Assembly: GCA_965263345.1 (NCBI GenBank)
Contig: CBDHHC010000006.1
Location: 248,001-312,000 of the forward strand
Source: CBDHHC01 sp965263345
GTDB lineage: Bacteria > Pseudomonadota > Alphaproteobacteria > Rhizobiales > CBDHHC01
Length of the DNA: 64,000 nt
Direction of reading: 5' to 3'
Positions within the stretch are counted from its first letter, which is position 1. Each line of letters starts with the position of its first letter. The notes beneath the pieces were generated by a model. It did no database searches, was not told where the DNA came from, and was given only the letters and a program-made list of their open reading frames with translations. The translations under genes and the position numbers were made by a program. Positions 16,136 through 25,325 of this stretch are shown in pieces.

Positions 16136-16651
16136 ATGATGAGTGAAATTGAACGAAATCTACAAGAGTTTTCTGGCCAAGACCAGATCCATTTTTCGGC
16201 AATCCTAAAACCATATAGATCATTGAGTTCTAATGGTTTTCTTGTCGTTATGGGACTTATTGGGGGTATAAGTTTTATAGCTGGGATTGTTTTTTTTCTG
16301 ATTGGTGCATGGCCTGTGGTTGGTTTTTTAGGCTTAGATGTACTGCTTATTTATTATGCATTTAAGCTAAATTATCGCTCTGGTCAGATTTATGAAACAA
16401 TTGATCTTATCAATGATGATTTAAAAGTTAGTCGTTATGATCCTTCTGGGAACTACAAATGTTGGACTTTTAACCCCTATTGGGTTCGCCTTGATATCCA
16501 TAAACCCAGGGAGCGTACTATTACGCTGACGTTATCTTCTCATCAAAAACGTCTTGTTATTGGTGATTTTCTTACCAATGATGAAAAAGAAGATTTTGCC
16601 AGGGCCTTAAATGAAGCTCTTGTTTCTTATCGAGGTGGGGTGAGAATATAA
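16136..16651 (+). CDS. DUF2244 membrane protein
   Basis: 171 residues with two adjacent transmembrane helices (about 34-57 and 60-76) and a C-terminal soluble domain ending in FLTNDEKEDFARALNEAL, the usual DUF2244 signature. The N-terminal IHFSAILKPYRSLSSNGF matches the family entry sequence. The function is unknown; the family is common in alphaproteobacteria and often lies next to nth, as here. Two consecutive ATG codons (16136, 16139) are possible starts. Confidence 0.85.
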   Translation: MMSEIERNLQEFSGQDQIHFSAILKPYRSLSSNGFLVVMGLIGGISFIAGIVFFLIGAWPVVGFLGLDVLLIYYAFKLNYRSGQIYETIDLINDDLKVSRYDPSGNYKCWTFNPYWVRLDIHKPRERTITLTLSSHQKRLVIGDFLTNDEKEDFARALNEALVSYRGGVRI

Positions 16652-16769
16652 AGTCTCTTCCATAATATCTTAATATTTATTATAATCTCTGTTTATAAGT
16701 TATTATCAATTCTTATGTCTGGACAAGTTTCGGGTCGCGTTAGCTGCAAATTCTGTTATTTTGTTGTCT

Positions 16770-17696
16770 ATGTCAGTACTTGAGAACATAACAGCAGATA
16801 CACCTTTGGATACATATCCGATGGACTATAAAAATTTATCTGAAGGGCGCCAGGATTATGATTTGGTGCGCAAAGCACTTGAATTTATGTCGGCGAATTG
16901 GAGAGACCATCCAAGCCTAGATGTTATTGCTGAACATGTTGGTTTAAGCCCTTCCCATTTTCAAAAACTTTTTAAACGTTGGGCGGGGCTTAGTCCTAAA
17001 GAATTTATTCAATCTATAACATTAGACCATGCGCGTGATATGCTCCGTGGTTCTGCCAGCCTCCTTGAAATTTCGGATGTTTTGGGGTTATCAGGGCCTG
17101 CTCGTTTACATGATTTGTTTGTTACTTATGAAGCCATGACACCTGGGGATTACAAGAAGCTTGGGAGTGGGTTGAAAATTTATTATGGTTTTCATGAATG
17201 TCCCTTTGGTCTTGCCTTAATGATGTGTACAGACCGGGGCGTTTGTGGATTGGGCTTTTGCGATCATGAAAGCGAGAAGGATGCATTGCTTCTTGATATG
17301 AAAAAGCGTTGGCCAGATGCTACTTATTGTGTCGGTGAAGATAAAACCGGTGTCTGGATTCGTAAAATATTTTTGCCTTATCAACCTGATTTTGTTGATC
17401 CGATTAAAATCATATTTATAGGCTCGGATTTTGAGATTAAAATCTGGGAAACACTGCTAAAAGTTCCGGCTGGTCGTGCTGTCACATATTCGGACCTCGC
17501 AGAACATATTGGGAATCCCGGAGCTCATAGAGCTGTTGGTTCGGCTGTTGGACGTAACCCTATTTCTTTCGTTGTGCCTTGCCATAGAGTTTTAAGAAAA
17601 GATGCCAGTCTTGGAGGGTATCACTGGGGATTAACTCGTAAGCAGGCTATTATTGGCTGGGAGGCTGGTAAACTTAGAGCAGAAATGAACGAATAG
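16770..17696 (+). CDS. AraC-type regulator fused to methylated-DNA--cysteine methyltransferase (Ada-like)
   Basis: 308 residues. An AraC helix-turn-helix region (about 30-125: LDVIAEHVGLSPSHFQKLFKRWAGLSPKEFI) is joined to an O6-alkylguanine transferase domain with the PCHRV active site (Cys271), preceded by GRAVTYSDLAEHIG and followed by LGGYHWGLTRKQAI. The N-terminal phosphotriester-sensing Cys4-zinc domain of E. coli Ada is absent, so any transcriptional sensing must work differently. It probably repairs alkylated bases and may control its own gene. ATG 16770 is used rather than TTG 16761. Confidence 0.9.
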   Translation: MSVLENITADTPLDTYPMDYKNLSEGRQDYDLVRKALEFMSANWRDHPSLDVIAEHVGLSPSHFQKLFKRWAGLSPKEFIQSITLDHARDMLRGSASLLEISDVLGLSGPARLHDLFVTYEAMTPGDYKKLGSGLKIYYGFHECPFGLALMMCTDRGVCGLGFCDHESEKDALLLDMKKRWPDATYCVGEDKTGVWIRKIFLPYQPDFVDPIKIIFIGSDFEIKIWETLLKVPAGRAVTYSDLAEHIGNPGAHRAVGSAVGRNPISFVVPCHRVLRKDASLGGYHWGLTRKQAIIGWEAGKLRAEMNE

Positions 17697-17704
17697 TTTT
17701 TTTT

Positions 17705-18523
17705 TCAACCAAAACCTTTTGCAATTTCTTTCGCCTGTAGAGTCATAACTTTTTCCATATGCTGTAATGAAGTGGGTCTTAGGTTAAATATGTCGTGAAT
17801 GACTCTATCTACATCTTCTGAAAAGAATGGTTTATACAATAGATGTGTTACGCCTAAGCTTTCAATTTCTGGATTGAATTCTATTGATTTGTCGCTTGTC
17901 ATTAAAATTGTTTTAGGAACAATTTCTTTCTCAGCTAGTTTTTTTAAGACGGTTAATCCATCTAGGTCTGGCATATTTATATCTAAAAATAAAACATCAG
18001 GAGCGCCTGTTTCGATTTCCTGGATTGCATCCAGGCCACTTTTTGCTTCACGAATTAGCATTTTGAAGACACTGTCTGCTAAAATTCGCTTCATAACTTT
18101 TCGAACTGTTGATGAGTCATCAACTATTAAGACATCAGATAATTTGTTAAAGCGAAGGTAATTAAGCAGTATCGCCGTAACATCTTTTGGAATGATAGGC
18201 TTTTTTAAGTATTCATATGCGCCTGAATCTCTTGAGATCTGCCTTTTTTCATCATCAATTTCTGAAGACATTATGACAGTTAAGGCTTTTCCGCCACGTT
18301 CGCGGCTAAGTTTCAGAGCCTCCAAACCTGTCATATCAGGCATATGCACATCTACGAATGCTATATCACACTTTTCAGAACTTAGAAGTTTCAGGCATTC
18401 TTCACCTGTATGCGCTGTTGCGATTTTGGTGTTAAATGGGACTTTACTTAATATATTAGAAATAAATGAGCAGACTGTTTTGGAATCATCTGCAATTAAA
18501 ATATGTATTGCTTTTTTGTCCAC
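17705..18523 (-). CDS. Double-receiver response regulator
   Basis: 272 residues with two CheY-like receivers in tandem: the first has ILIADDSKTV, FVDVHMPDMTG and YLKKPI; the second has VLIVDDSSTVRKVMKRIL, FLDINMPDLDG and LLYKPF. Both keep the acidic pair, the phospho-accepting Asp and the Lys. There is no DNA-binding or enzymatic output domain, only a short C-terminal helix (HMEKVMTLQAKEIAKGFG). It may act by protein contact, for example in chemotaxis or a phosphorelay. The only reasonable start is GTG 18523. No cognate kinase is adjacent. Confidence 0.85.
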   Translation of the reverse strand: MDKKAIHILIADDSKTVCSFISNILSKVPFNTKIATAHTGEECLKLLSSEKCDIAFVDVHMPDMTGLEALKLSRERGGKALTVIMSSEIDDEKRQISRDSGAYEYLKKPIIPKDVTAILLNYLRFNKLSDVLIVDDSSTVRKVMKRILADSVFKMLIREAKSGLDAIQEIETGAPDVLFLDINMPDLDGLTVLKKLAEKEIVPKTILMTSDKSIEFNPEIESLGVTHLLYKPFFSEDVDRVIHDIFNLRPTSLQHMEKVMTLQAKEIAKGFG

Positions 18524-18677
18524 AGCAAAAATCTATACCTTTAATAAAAGTTCTTGATATATTCGAGTGATTTTAAACAAGAACTTTTATTATTTCATTA
18601 ATAATGAGTTTGTTTTTAACATTGTTACTTTGTTAATGAAGTCTTAATATAGATTATTGACTTAAATTTTCGTACAC

Positions 18678-19298
18678 CTAAGCTAGTAAATCTTTGTGAT
18701 TGGCAACAGAACCATCTTCATTAAATGTATATAGTATCGGAACACCTGTTCCTAGCTCACGTTTTAGGATTTCTTCTGGTGATAGGTTCTCAAGTTTCAT
18801 GATTAATGAACGCAGTGAATTGCCATGTGCTGCTATGATAACGTTTTTACCTGCAGTGATTTCAGGAACGATTTTTTCTTCATAATATGGCATTACGCGT
18901 TCTGCAGTATTTTTGAGGCTTTCTCCACCTGGAGGTGGGACATCATAAGACCTTCTCCAAATGTGAACTTGTTCTTCTCCCCATTTTTCTCTGGCGTCAT
19001 CTTTATTTAGGCCAGTTAAGTCACCATAATCTCTTTCGTTAAGAGCCTGGTCTTTTATTGTTTCAAGACCTTCTTGATCTAACTGAGTGAGAATTAAATT
19101 CAGGGTGCGTTGAGCACGTGTTAGAACACTTGTGAATGCAATATCAAAATTTAAATTTTCAGCCTTTAGAAGGTTTCCTGCTGATATTGCTTCTTGAACA
19201 CCTTGTTCTGTTAGGTCAGGGTCTTTCCATCCAGTAAAAAGGTTTTTGAGATTCCATTCACTTTGGCCGTGGCGAACAAGGACTAGAGTATTATTCAT
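18678..19298 (-). CDS. gpmA: 2,3-bisphosphoglycerate-dependent phosphoglycerate mutase
   Basis: Interconverts 3- and 2-phosphoglycerate in glycolysis. The phosphohistidine motif VLVRHGQSEWN starts near residue 5 and the second active-site His lies in IIAAHGNSLRSLI. At 206 residues it is the short form found in alphaproteobacteria rather than the 250-residue enteric form. ATG 19298 is chosen because GGAG lies 6 nt upstream; the further ATG at 19310 has no such site. It lies 38 bp downstream of dapB on the same strand. Confidence 0.95.
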   Translation of the reverse strand: MNNTLVLVRHGQSEWNLKNLFTGWKDPDLTEQGVQEAISAGNLLKAENLNFDIAFTSVLTRAQRTLNLILTQLDQEGLETIKDQALNERDYGDLTGLNKDDAREKWGEEQVHIWRRSYDVPPPGGESLKNTAERVMPYYEEKIVPEITAGKNVIIAAHGNSLRSLIMKLENLSPEEILKRELGTGVPILYTFNEDGSVANHKDLLA

Positions 19299-19336
19299 TG
19301 TGCACTCCATATTATCATTCTTCAGTATTTTCTTTG

Positions 19337-20143
19337 TTAAATTCCTAGGACGTCATACATTGAATAGATACCGGGCGATTTGCCACGGCCCCAAAGAGCT
19401 GCTTTCACAGCGCCTTTGGCAAAAATAGAACGGTCTTGCGCTTTATGGGTTAACTCAATACGTTCTCCTTCACCCGCAAAGATAACTGTGTGGTCGCCAA
19501 CGACGCTTCCACCTCTTAGAGTTGCGAACCCTATTTTACCGCATTCTCTAGGTCCAGTAATTCCATCTCTTTTACGAATAGATTGTGTTTGCAAGTCAAT
19601 TCGTCGGCCTTCAGCTGCGGCTTCTCCTAACATAAGAGCTGTTCCTGAAGGGGCATCAACTTTGTGTTTATGATGCATTTCAACAATTTCTATATCAAAA
19701 TCAAGGTCAAGTGCTTTTGCTACTTTTTGGGTAAGAGATGCTAAGAGGTTTACACCCAGACTCATATTTCCTGCTTTGATTATGGTTGCATGGCGTGCTG
19801 CAGCCTTTAGTTTTTCTTCTTGTTCTTCAGAAAAACCAGTAGTGCCAATGACATGCACAATACGTGCTTGTGCTGCGAGTTCTGCATTAGCAATCGAGGT
19901 CTCAGGTGTTGTAAAATCGAGAATTGCTTCAATGTGAGTAAATAAGTTTAGTGGTTGATCAGTAATTTTGACGCCAAAATCTTCTAATCCAGCAATGGAC
20001 CCAAGATCTTTTCCTATTGTTTCAGAATTTGGTGCTTCTGTTCCACCTGATACTTCGCAGCCTTTTGTTTCATAAGTTGCCCTGGTTAAAGCCTGGCCCA
20101 TTCGACCAGCTGCTCCCATTATGGCAATTTTCATATCATCCAT
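19337..20143 (-). CDS. dapB: 4-hydroxy-tetrahydrodipicolinate reductase
   Basis: Reduces hydroxy-tetrahydrodipicolinate in the lysine/diaminopimelate pathway. The 268 residues contain the nucleotide-binding GAAGRMGQAL, then FTTPETS, VIGTTGF, and the catalytic EMHHKHKVDAPSGTA. ATG 20143 (MDDMKI) is favoured because GAGG sits 7 nt upstream; ATG 20134 is an alternative. asd, which makes the upstream aspartate semialdehyde, is encoded at 61363 in this window. Probably an operon with gpmA. Confidence 0.96.
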   Translation of the reverse strand: MDDMKIAIMGAAGRMGQALTRATYETKGCEVSGGTEAPNSETIGKDLGSIAGLEDFGVKITDQPLNLFTHIEAILDFTTPETSIANAELAAQARIVHVIGTTGFSEEQEEKLKAAARHATIIKAGNMSLGVNLLASLTQKVAKALDLDFDIEIVEMHHKHKVDAPSGTALMLGEAAAEGRRIDLQTQSIRKRDGITGPRECGKIGFATLRGGSVVGDHTVIFAGEGERIELTHKAQDRSIFAKGAVKAALWGRGKSPGIYSMYDVLGI

Positions 20144-20489
20144 CTTCAGTCCTCTCATCTATCACCCATAAAAAGTTTTACTGGGGCGAGATTTATGATG
20201 TGTTTGTAATTAAAATAAGCAAAAAATAACAGATTTGTTAAGCTTTAGAATGCTTTAAATTTAGAACAGTCTTTTTTGTCTTTAAAATTACTTATTTCGA
20301 GTTTTCTTGATTTCCTGTTTCTTCCTTATTGATAGTCATATTATATAATATATATGATGATCAGAATTCTTCGGACTTTTCTTTTTGAATATCGAATGAT
20401 TAATAATCGTTGAAACTCTTTGTTTTTAGGCAAAGATTGTGATTTCTCTCGATATTCATAACCTATCAATTCTTACTAGAAGGGCTATT
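20144..20489. other. Divergent intergenic region between dapB and mrp
   Basis: 346 bases without a gene. It is very AT-rich and must hold the promoters of both dapB and mrp. The only structure I see is an imperfect AT dyad at 20336-20357 (TCATAT ... ATATGA). I could not identify a convincing promoter pair. Confidence 0.4.
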
Positions 20490-21638
20490 ATGACCAACAA
20501 AGTAAATCAAGAGATGATTATTGCAGCTTTGAGTAAAGTCAAAGTTCGCGATGGAAACAGCAATTTGGTCAGTTCGGGTCTTTTATCTGAAATTGTGATT
20601 CATGGAGGTAAGGTTTATTTTTCTATAACTGTTTCTCCTGACAAAGTTGATGCATTTGCAGATATTAGAGCTCAAGCCATTTCATTGGTTCAAGAGCTTG
20701 ACGGTGTTGATCATGTTAGCGTGACGTTGACGGCGGATCATGACGCCGGCCAAGCTCCCAGAAGTCGTGTTATGCCTGGTGCGGCTCCTAACGCAAAAAG
20801 GCAGACAGGCGATACAAATAATAAATTAGGTATTCCCGGAGTAAAGCATATAATTGCTGTGGCTTCTGGTAAGGGAGGTGTTGGAAAGTCTACGACATCA
20901 GTGAATTTGGCAATGGCTTTTCAGGCAAATGGTCTGAAAACTGGCATTCTTGATGCAGATATATATGGTCCTTCTATGCCACGACTTCTTGGGATTACAG
21001 GTAAGCCCCATCTTAATGATCAAGACAAACTTATTCCCATGCAAAGTTATGGGGTAAAGGTTATGTCTATGGGATTTATTGTTAACGAAGATGAGCCTAT
21101 GATCTGGCGGGGGCCTATGGTCATTTCTGCGCTTACTCAGATGATGAATGATGTTGTCTGGGGTGAGTTAGATGTTCTTGTTGTGGATATGCCTCCTGGT
21201 ACTGGAGATGTGCAGCTTACTATGGCTCAAAAAGTTCCTGTTTCTGGCTCAATTATTGTCTCAACACCCCAGGATCTTGCGTTATTAGATGCTCGTAAGG
21301 GGCTAAACATGTTTCGTAAAGTCGAGGTTCCTGTTCTTGGTATTATCGAGAATATGAGCTATTTTATGTGTCCAAACTGCGGTGAGCGTTCGGATATTTT
21401 TGGACATGGTGGTGCGCGTAAAGAGGCAGAACGTCTGAATATTCCTTTTTTAGGAGAAGTCCCTTTACATATGGATATTCGAGAGAAATCGGATCAAGGT
21501 GAACCTGTTGTGGTAAGTTCTCCTCAATCGGATTATGCTAAGATATATAAGTCCGTTGCTTCACAGGCATGGGATTATCTTTTGTCGCATCATGAAAATG
21601 CGCAAGGGCAAATGCCAGAGATTATTTTTGAGACTTAA
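20490..21638 (+). CDS. mrp: Mrp/ApbC iron-sulfur cluster carrier ATPase
   Basis: 382-residue P-loop ATPase that carries and delivers Fe-S clusters. The N-terminal DUF59-like (MIP18) domain is about residues 1-85, then a linker, then the ParA/MinD-type domain with the deviant Walker motif GKGGVGKSTTSVNLA, DADIYGPSMPRLLG, and the cluster-binding MCPNCGE (CxxC) near the end. ATG 20490 is used because AGAAGGG lies just upstream; the frame extends to a GTG at 20439. A DUF971 gene follows at 31 bp, a common partner arrangement. Confidence 0.95.
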   Translation: MTNKVNQEMIIAALSKVKVRDGNSNLVSSGLLSEIVIHGGKVYFSITVSPDKVDAFADIRAQAISLVQELDGVDHVSVTLTADHDAGQAPRSRVMPGAAPNAKRQTGDTNNKLGIPGVKHIIAVASGKGGVGKSTTSVNLAMAFQANGLKTGILDADIYGPSMPRLLGITGKPHLNDQDKLIPMQSYGVKVMSMGFIVNEDEPMIWRGPMVISALTQMMNDVVWGELDVLVVDMPPGTGDVQLTMAQKVPVSGSIIVSTPQDLALLDARKGLNMFRKVEVPVLGIIENMSYFMCPNCGERSDIFGHGGARKEAERLNIPFLGEVPLHMDIREKSDQGEPVVVSSPQSDYAKIYKSVASQAWDYLLSHHENAQGQMPEIIFET

Positions 21639-21669
21639 AATATGCGTTGCGCATTAAAAGGTAAGTAAT

Positions 21670-22065
21670 ATGTCTGATTCTGATGATACATCTCCTTCTT
21701 CTCCCTGGCCAACTAATTTAACTTTGAGCAAACAGAAAGATTTGTTGACGATTACATTTGATTCAAATGAGACATTTCAGTTTTCTGCAGAGTTTTTAAG
21801 GGTTTATAGTCCTAGCGCTGAAGTTAAAGGGCATGGGGCAGAGCCTAGAAAAATTTTGGGGGGTAAAAAAGACGTCCAAATTTTGAATATAGAGCCTGTG
21901 GGTAATTATGCAGTTAAGTTAGTATTTGATGATATGCATAATACAGGTATTTATTCGTGGGTTTATTTTTATGAGCTTGGTGAAAAAAAGGATGACTATT
22001 GGCAAACATATCTTGAGGACATTGAAAAGTTAAATCTATCCAGAGAAAAACGCGGTCTTTCCTAG
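21670..22065 (+). CDS. DUF971 protein (gamma-butyrobetaine hydroxylase-like N-terminal domain)
   Basis: 131 residues. The single domain starts TNLTLSKQKDLLTITFDSNE and contains FLRVYSPSAEVKGHG, NIEPVGNYAVKLVFDD and the GIYSWVYFYELG signature of DUF971. Proteins of this family occur next to Mrp or in Fe-S contexts, and this one is 31 bp downstream of mrp. Its exact role is unknown. The C-terminal tail is charged. Confidence 0.88.
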   Translation: MSDSDDTSPSSPWPTNLTLSKQKDLLTITFDSNETFQFSAEFLRVYSPSAEVKGHGAEPRKILGGKKDVQILNIEPVGNYAVKLVFDDMHNTGIYSWVYFYELGEKKDDYWQTYLEDIEKLNLSREKRGLS

Positions 22066-22411
22066 GTTTTGTGAGTGATCTCTATTCTCATTTGCACCTT
22101 AGTTTTTAAGTTTTTTGCTCAGTCATATTTGATTGGCATTAGCATTTCATTAACCTTCAAGGCATCTATAGGTTTTATGTGTATACTATTTTGCTTATTT
22201 TTTTGAATTATTTTTGGGGAAGATTTTTGTATATCAAGCGTGTGACGTGTGGAAAGTTATTCTTCGTCATATGGTTGTAATCAAAACATAGTTTTTTATC
22301 TTAGAAGATAGATATTTTCTTTCTTTTTGAATGGTTTGTCGTATTTGTAATCTCGATTTTATGGACCTATAGGGTGCCAATATTTAAATATATTATTCAG
22401 GTAACAGAGCT
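22066..22411. other. Intergenic region upstream of phoR
   Basis: 346 bases, AT-rich, no open frame worth reporting. It should contain the phoR promoter. I searched for a two-half-site Pho box (CTGTCAT-N4-CTGTCAT) and found none, unlike upstream of pstS. Confidence 0.4.
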
Positions 22412-23755
22412 GTGAGTAATCGTAGGAAATATATTTTGGAAATGGATAAAGATGGTATAGGACGAGTTTCACCAAACCAAATTCCTGGTGTGATACGTCG
22501 TGCTCGTCTTAACCTTTATGCTCGAAGAAGCCTACTCATGGTTGTCGCGGTCGTGCTCATTTTCATGGCTGTTCTTGCTGAGACCTCACTTATTATTGCG
22601 GGTTTTGGATATATCATAATTTCTGCTGCGGCTGCTTTTTTACCACGACATGGTATCTTGAGACCTCTCGTTTCAATTCGTAAATCACCACCTGTTCAGC
22701 AAGTTGAGAGTATTGCATGCCAACCTATTCTGGATGCTATGCCTGACCCTGCCCTCCTTTTAAATTCCTATGGCAGAGTTATGAATATGAATGGTAAGGC
22801 GGAGGATTTATTTTCTCTTAGCCCTGTTGGCAATCATATATCTTCAGTTATTCGTGATCCTGATTTACTAGATGCTATCATTCGTGTTTCGAAACATGAT
22901 GAAACTGTCGAGATACTTTATTCAGAGCGGGTGCCTGTTGAGAGAAAAATGAAGGCAACGATTGCTCCTTTAAAGGGCTTAAGTGTTAAGGCTAGTGTCC
23001 CTAGTATATTGATTTCATTGAAAGATTTAACGACACACGGTCGTTTAGATCAAATGCGTTCTGATTTTATAGCAAATGCAAGTCATGAATTACGGACTCC
23101 TCTTGCTTCTGTTTTAGGTTTTCTGGATACGCTTCAGGGATCTGCACGTCATGACAAAAAAGTACATGATGAATTTATGGGAATTATGCGTCAACAAGTT
23201 GGGAGAATGATACGGCTTATTGATGATTTATTGTCTCTTAGCAGAGTTGAAATGGTCGCCCATATAGCTCCTGGAGATCGAGTTGATGTGAATGAGATCA
23301 TTGATTATGTGGTTACAACTCTTCAGCCAATTGCTTTAGATGCCAATATCACAATTCAAGTCGATGCCCGTATTGATGTGGCCGATGTTAAAGGCAATCG
23401 TGATGAATTAATACAATTGTTCCAGAATCTGGTTCAAAATGCCATAAAATATGGTCAAGAGGGTGGTAAAATCACGGTTCTTATTGAGCAATTGTTGAAA
23501 AGTTCAAAACAATCTTCGTTAATTTCTGTTTCTGTAATTGATAATGGAATTGGTATTTCTGTTGAACATTTACCTCGGCTTACAGAGCGGTTTTATCGTG
23601 TGGATGTTCAGTCTAGTCGTGAAAAAGAAGGAACAGGACTAGGTTTAGCGATTGTTAAACATATTATTAACAGGCATCGTGGAGAGTTAAAAATAACCTC
23701 TAAACTTGGAGAAGGCTCTACTTTCTGTGTTGTAATACCAGAATTTAATGATTAG
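22412..23755 (+). CDS. phoR: Phosphate regulon sensor histidine kinase PhoR
   Basis: 447-residue inner-membrane kinase that phosphorylates and dephosphorylates PhoB according to Pst/PhoU signals. Two adjacent helices (about 39-60 and 61-77) form the anchor with no real periplasmic loop, then a PAS domain (ILDAMPDPALLLNS), a dimerisation domain with SHELRTPLAS (His225), and the ATPase domain with QNLVQNAIKYG, DNGIGIS and GTGLGLAIVKHI. It is the first gene of the pst/pho cluster, and its partner phoB is the last, 6.4 kb away. Start GTG 22412; ATG 22442 is an alternative. Confidence 0.93.
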   Translation: MSNRRKYILEMDKDGIGRVSPNQIPGVIRRARLNLYARRSLLMVVAVVLIFMAVLAETSLIIAGFGYIIISAAAAFLPRHGILRPLVSIRKSPPVQQVESIACQPILDAMPDPALLLNSYGRVMNMNGKAEDLFSLSPVGNHISSVIRDPDLLDAIIRVSKHDETVEILYSERVPVERKMKATIAPLKGLSVKASVPSILISLKDLTTHGRLDQMRSDFIANASHELRTPLASVLGFLDTLQGSARHDKKVHDEFMGIMRQQVGRMIRLIDDLLSLSRVEMVAHIAPGDRVDVNEIIDYVVTTLQPIALDANITIQVDARIDVADVKGNRDELIQLFQNLVQNAIKYGQEGGKITVLIEQLLKSSKQSSLISVSVIDNGIGISVEHLPRLTERFYRVDVQSSREKEGTGLGLAIVKHIINRHRGELKITSKLGEGSTFCVVIPEFND

Positions 23756-23935
23756 CTTGTGTTTTTCTAAAAAAATACTTTTTTCAAATACTTAACTTCT
23801 TGAAATGTTCATTGAAATTCACCTCAAAAAATAAGTTTTTTATTGCCTATTAATAAATATATTAAGTGATTTTTAACGATATATTTTACAAAAACAAGTG
23901 TTTTCGAAATGTGCTATATATATCAATGGGATAAT

Positions 23936-23953
23936 TTGTCATATTGGTGTTAT
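23936..23953 (+). promoter_or_regulatory. Pho box (PhoB binding site) upstream of pstS
   Basis: TTGTCAT-ATTG-GTGTTAT: two 7-bp half sites spaced by 4 bases, matching CTGTCAT at 6 of 7 and 5 of 7 positions. Eight bases further is CATAAA (23962-23967), a plausible -10. The box is 110 bp upstream of the pstS start codon, so pstS and the following genes should be induced by phosphate starvation. Confidence 0.6.
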
Positions 23954-24045
23954 GCATGGGGCATAAAACATTCACTAAGGCAGTATTGAAATTGATATTG
24001 TCTTTATTATCTTTCTCCACATCGAAAAACACTAAGGAGAGCTCA

Positions 24046-25188
24046 GTGAGGAATAAATTTATTGCACTTGCAGCAGCTGTTGCTGTTTCAGGTCTTCTTT
24101 CTGGTGGCGCTGCATCTGCACGTGACCAAATCAATATCGTTGGTTCATCAACTGTATTTCCATTCGCAACTGCAGTTGCTGAGAAATTCGGTTCACAAGG
24201 TAAATTCAAAACACCTAAAGTTGAATCAACTGGTTCAGGCGGTGGCTTGAAGCTATTTTGTAAAGGTGTTGGTAAATCACACCCAGACATTACAAACGCT
24301 TCTCGTCGTATCAAAGCTAAAGAATACAAAAATTGTCAAGAAGCTGGTGTTAAAGACATCGTAGAAGTTGTTGTTGGTTTCGACGGTATCGTTGTTGCTA
24401 ACGCTAAAGCTGGCGTTGACTTCAAACTTACTCGTGAGCAGCTTTACCGTGCTCTTGCAGCTATGGTTCCTGGTAAAGATGGCAAACTGATCAAAAACCC
24501 ATACAAGAATTGGTCAGACGTTGATCCTTCTCTTCCAGCTCAAAAAATTGAGGTTCTTGGACCTCCTCCAACATCTGGTACTCGTGACGCATTCGAAGAG
24601 CTTGCTCTTGGTGGCGGTGCTAAGAAAATTGCTTGGTTGAAAACTCTTCGTGGTCTTAAAAAAGGCGACGCGAAAATTGCTGAGCTTGCTAAGAAACACG
24701 CTATCCCAGCTAAATTCCTTGAGAAAAAAGGAAAGCCAGCTAAGGGTAAAGACGTATTCAAGAAAATCGCTTACCACATTCGCGAAGATGGTGCATACAT
24801 CGAAGCTGGTGAGAACGACAACTTGATCGTTTCTAAGCTTGAGAAAAACCCTAAAGCTCTTGGCGTATTTGGTTTCTCTTTCCTAGACCAAAACAAAGAC
24901 AAGCTTAAAGGTTCTATCGTTGACGGCGACGCTCCAACATTCGAAAACATTGCTTCTGGCAAATATAAAGTTTCTCGTTCGCTTTTCTTCTACGTGAAAA
25001 AAGCTCACGTTGGCGTTATCCCAGGCATCAAAGAATTCGTTGCTGAATTCGTTGCTGAAGGTACTTCTGGTAACGAAGGTTACCTAGTTCCTAAGGGTCT
25101 TATCCCTCTACCAGCTGACAAGTTTAAAGCAAATGCAGAAGGCGCGCTTGCTCTTAAAACTATGACTGGTAAAGAAAAACTTAAGTAA
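24046..25188 (+). CDS. pstS: Phosphate-binding protein PstS
   Basis: 380-residue periplasmic component of the high-affinity phosphate transporter. Signal peptide of about 25 residues (RNKFIALAAAVAVSGLLSGGAASA), then the mature start DQINIVGSSTVFPFATAVAE with the Gly-Ser-Ser-Thr phosphate-binding loop; later STGSGGGLKLFCKG, GPPPTSGTRDAFEEL complete the pocket. GTG 24046 is chosen as start because AAGGAG sits 6 nt upstream and the signal peptide begins there; the open frame extends further up but without such features. Codon choice (AAC, TTC, GGT, CGT, CTT) is clearly more biased than its neighbours, implying high expression. Confidence 0.95.
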   Translation: MRNKFIALAAAVAVSGLLSGGAASARDQINIVGSSTVFPFATAVAEKFGSQGKFKTPKVESTGSGGGLKLFCKGVGKSHPDITNASRRIKAKEYKNCQEAGVKDIVEVVVGFDGIVVANAKAGVDFKLTREQLYRALAAMVPGKDGKLIKNPYKNWSDVDPSLPAQKIEVLGPPPTSGTRDAFEELALGGGAKKIAWLKTLRGLKKGDAKIAELAKKHAIPAKFLEKKGKPAKGKDVFKKIAYHIREDGAYIEAGENDNLIVSKLEKNPKALGVFGFSFLDQNKDKLKGSIVDGDAPTFENIASGKYKVSRSLFFYVKKAHVGVIPGIKEFVAEFVAEGTSGNEGYLVPKGLIPLPADKFKANAEGALALKTMTGKEKLK

Positions 25189-25201
25189 GTTTTTACTTTA
25201 G

Positions 25202-25232
25202 GGAGTATGGCTGACACAGCCATACTCCTTTT
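25202..25232 (+). terminator. Strong hairpin between pstS and pstC
   Basis: Perfect 12-bp stem (GGAGTATGGCTG / CAGCCATACTCC) with a 3-base loop, then TTTT. Starts 14 bases after the pstS stop. Likely a partial terminator that keeps pstS transcripts in excess over pstCAB. Confidence 0.85.
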
Positions 25233-25325
25233 GTATGTTTGATACTTAATATCGTTTTTTGAGTGTCTTTCTTATACAAGCCTATGTAATTGGCTTGTTT
25301 GCGCAGAACAATAAAGGGCAAGAAC

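Noticed and set aside
22066..22411. Pho box upstream of phoR
   Set aside because: No pair of CTGTCAT-like half sites at four-base spacing; single half sites only.
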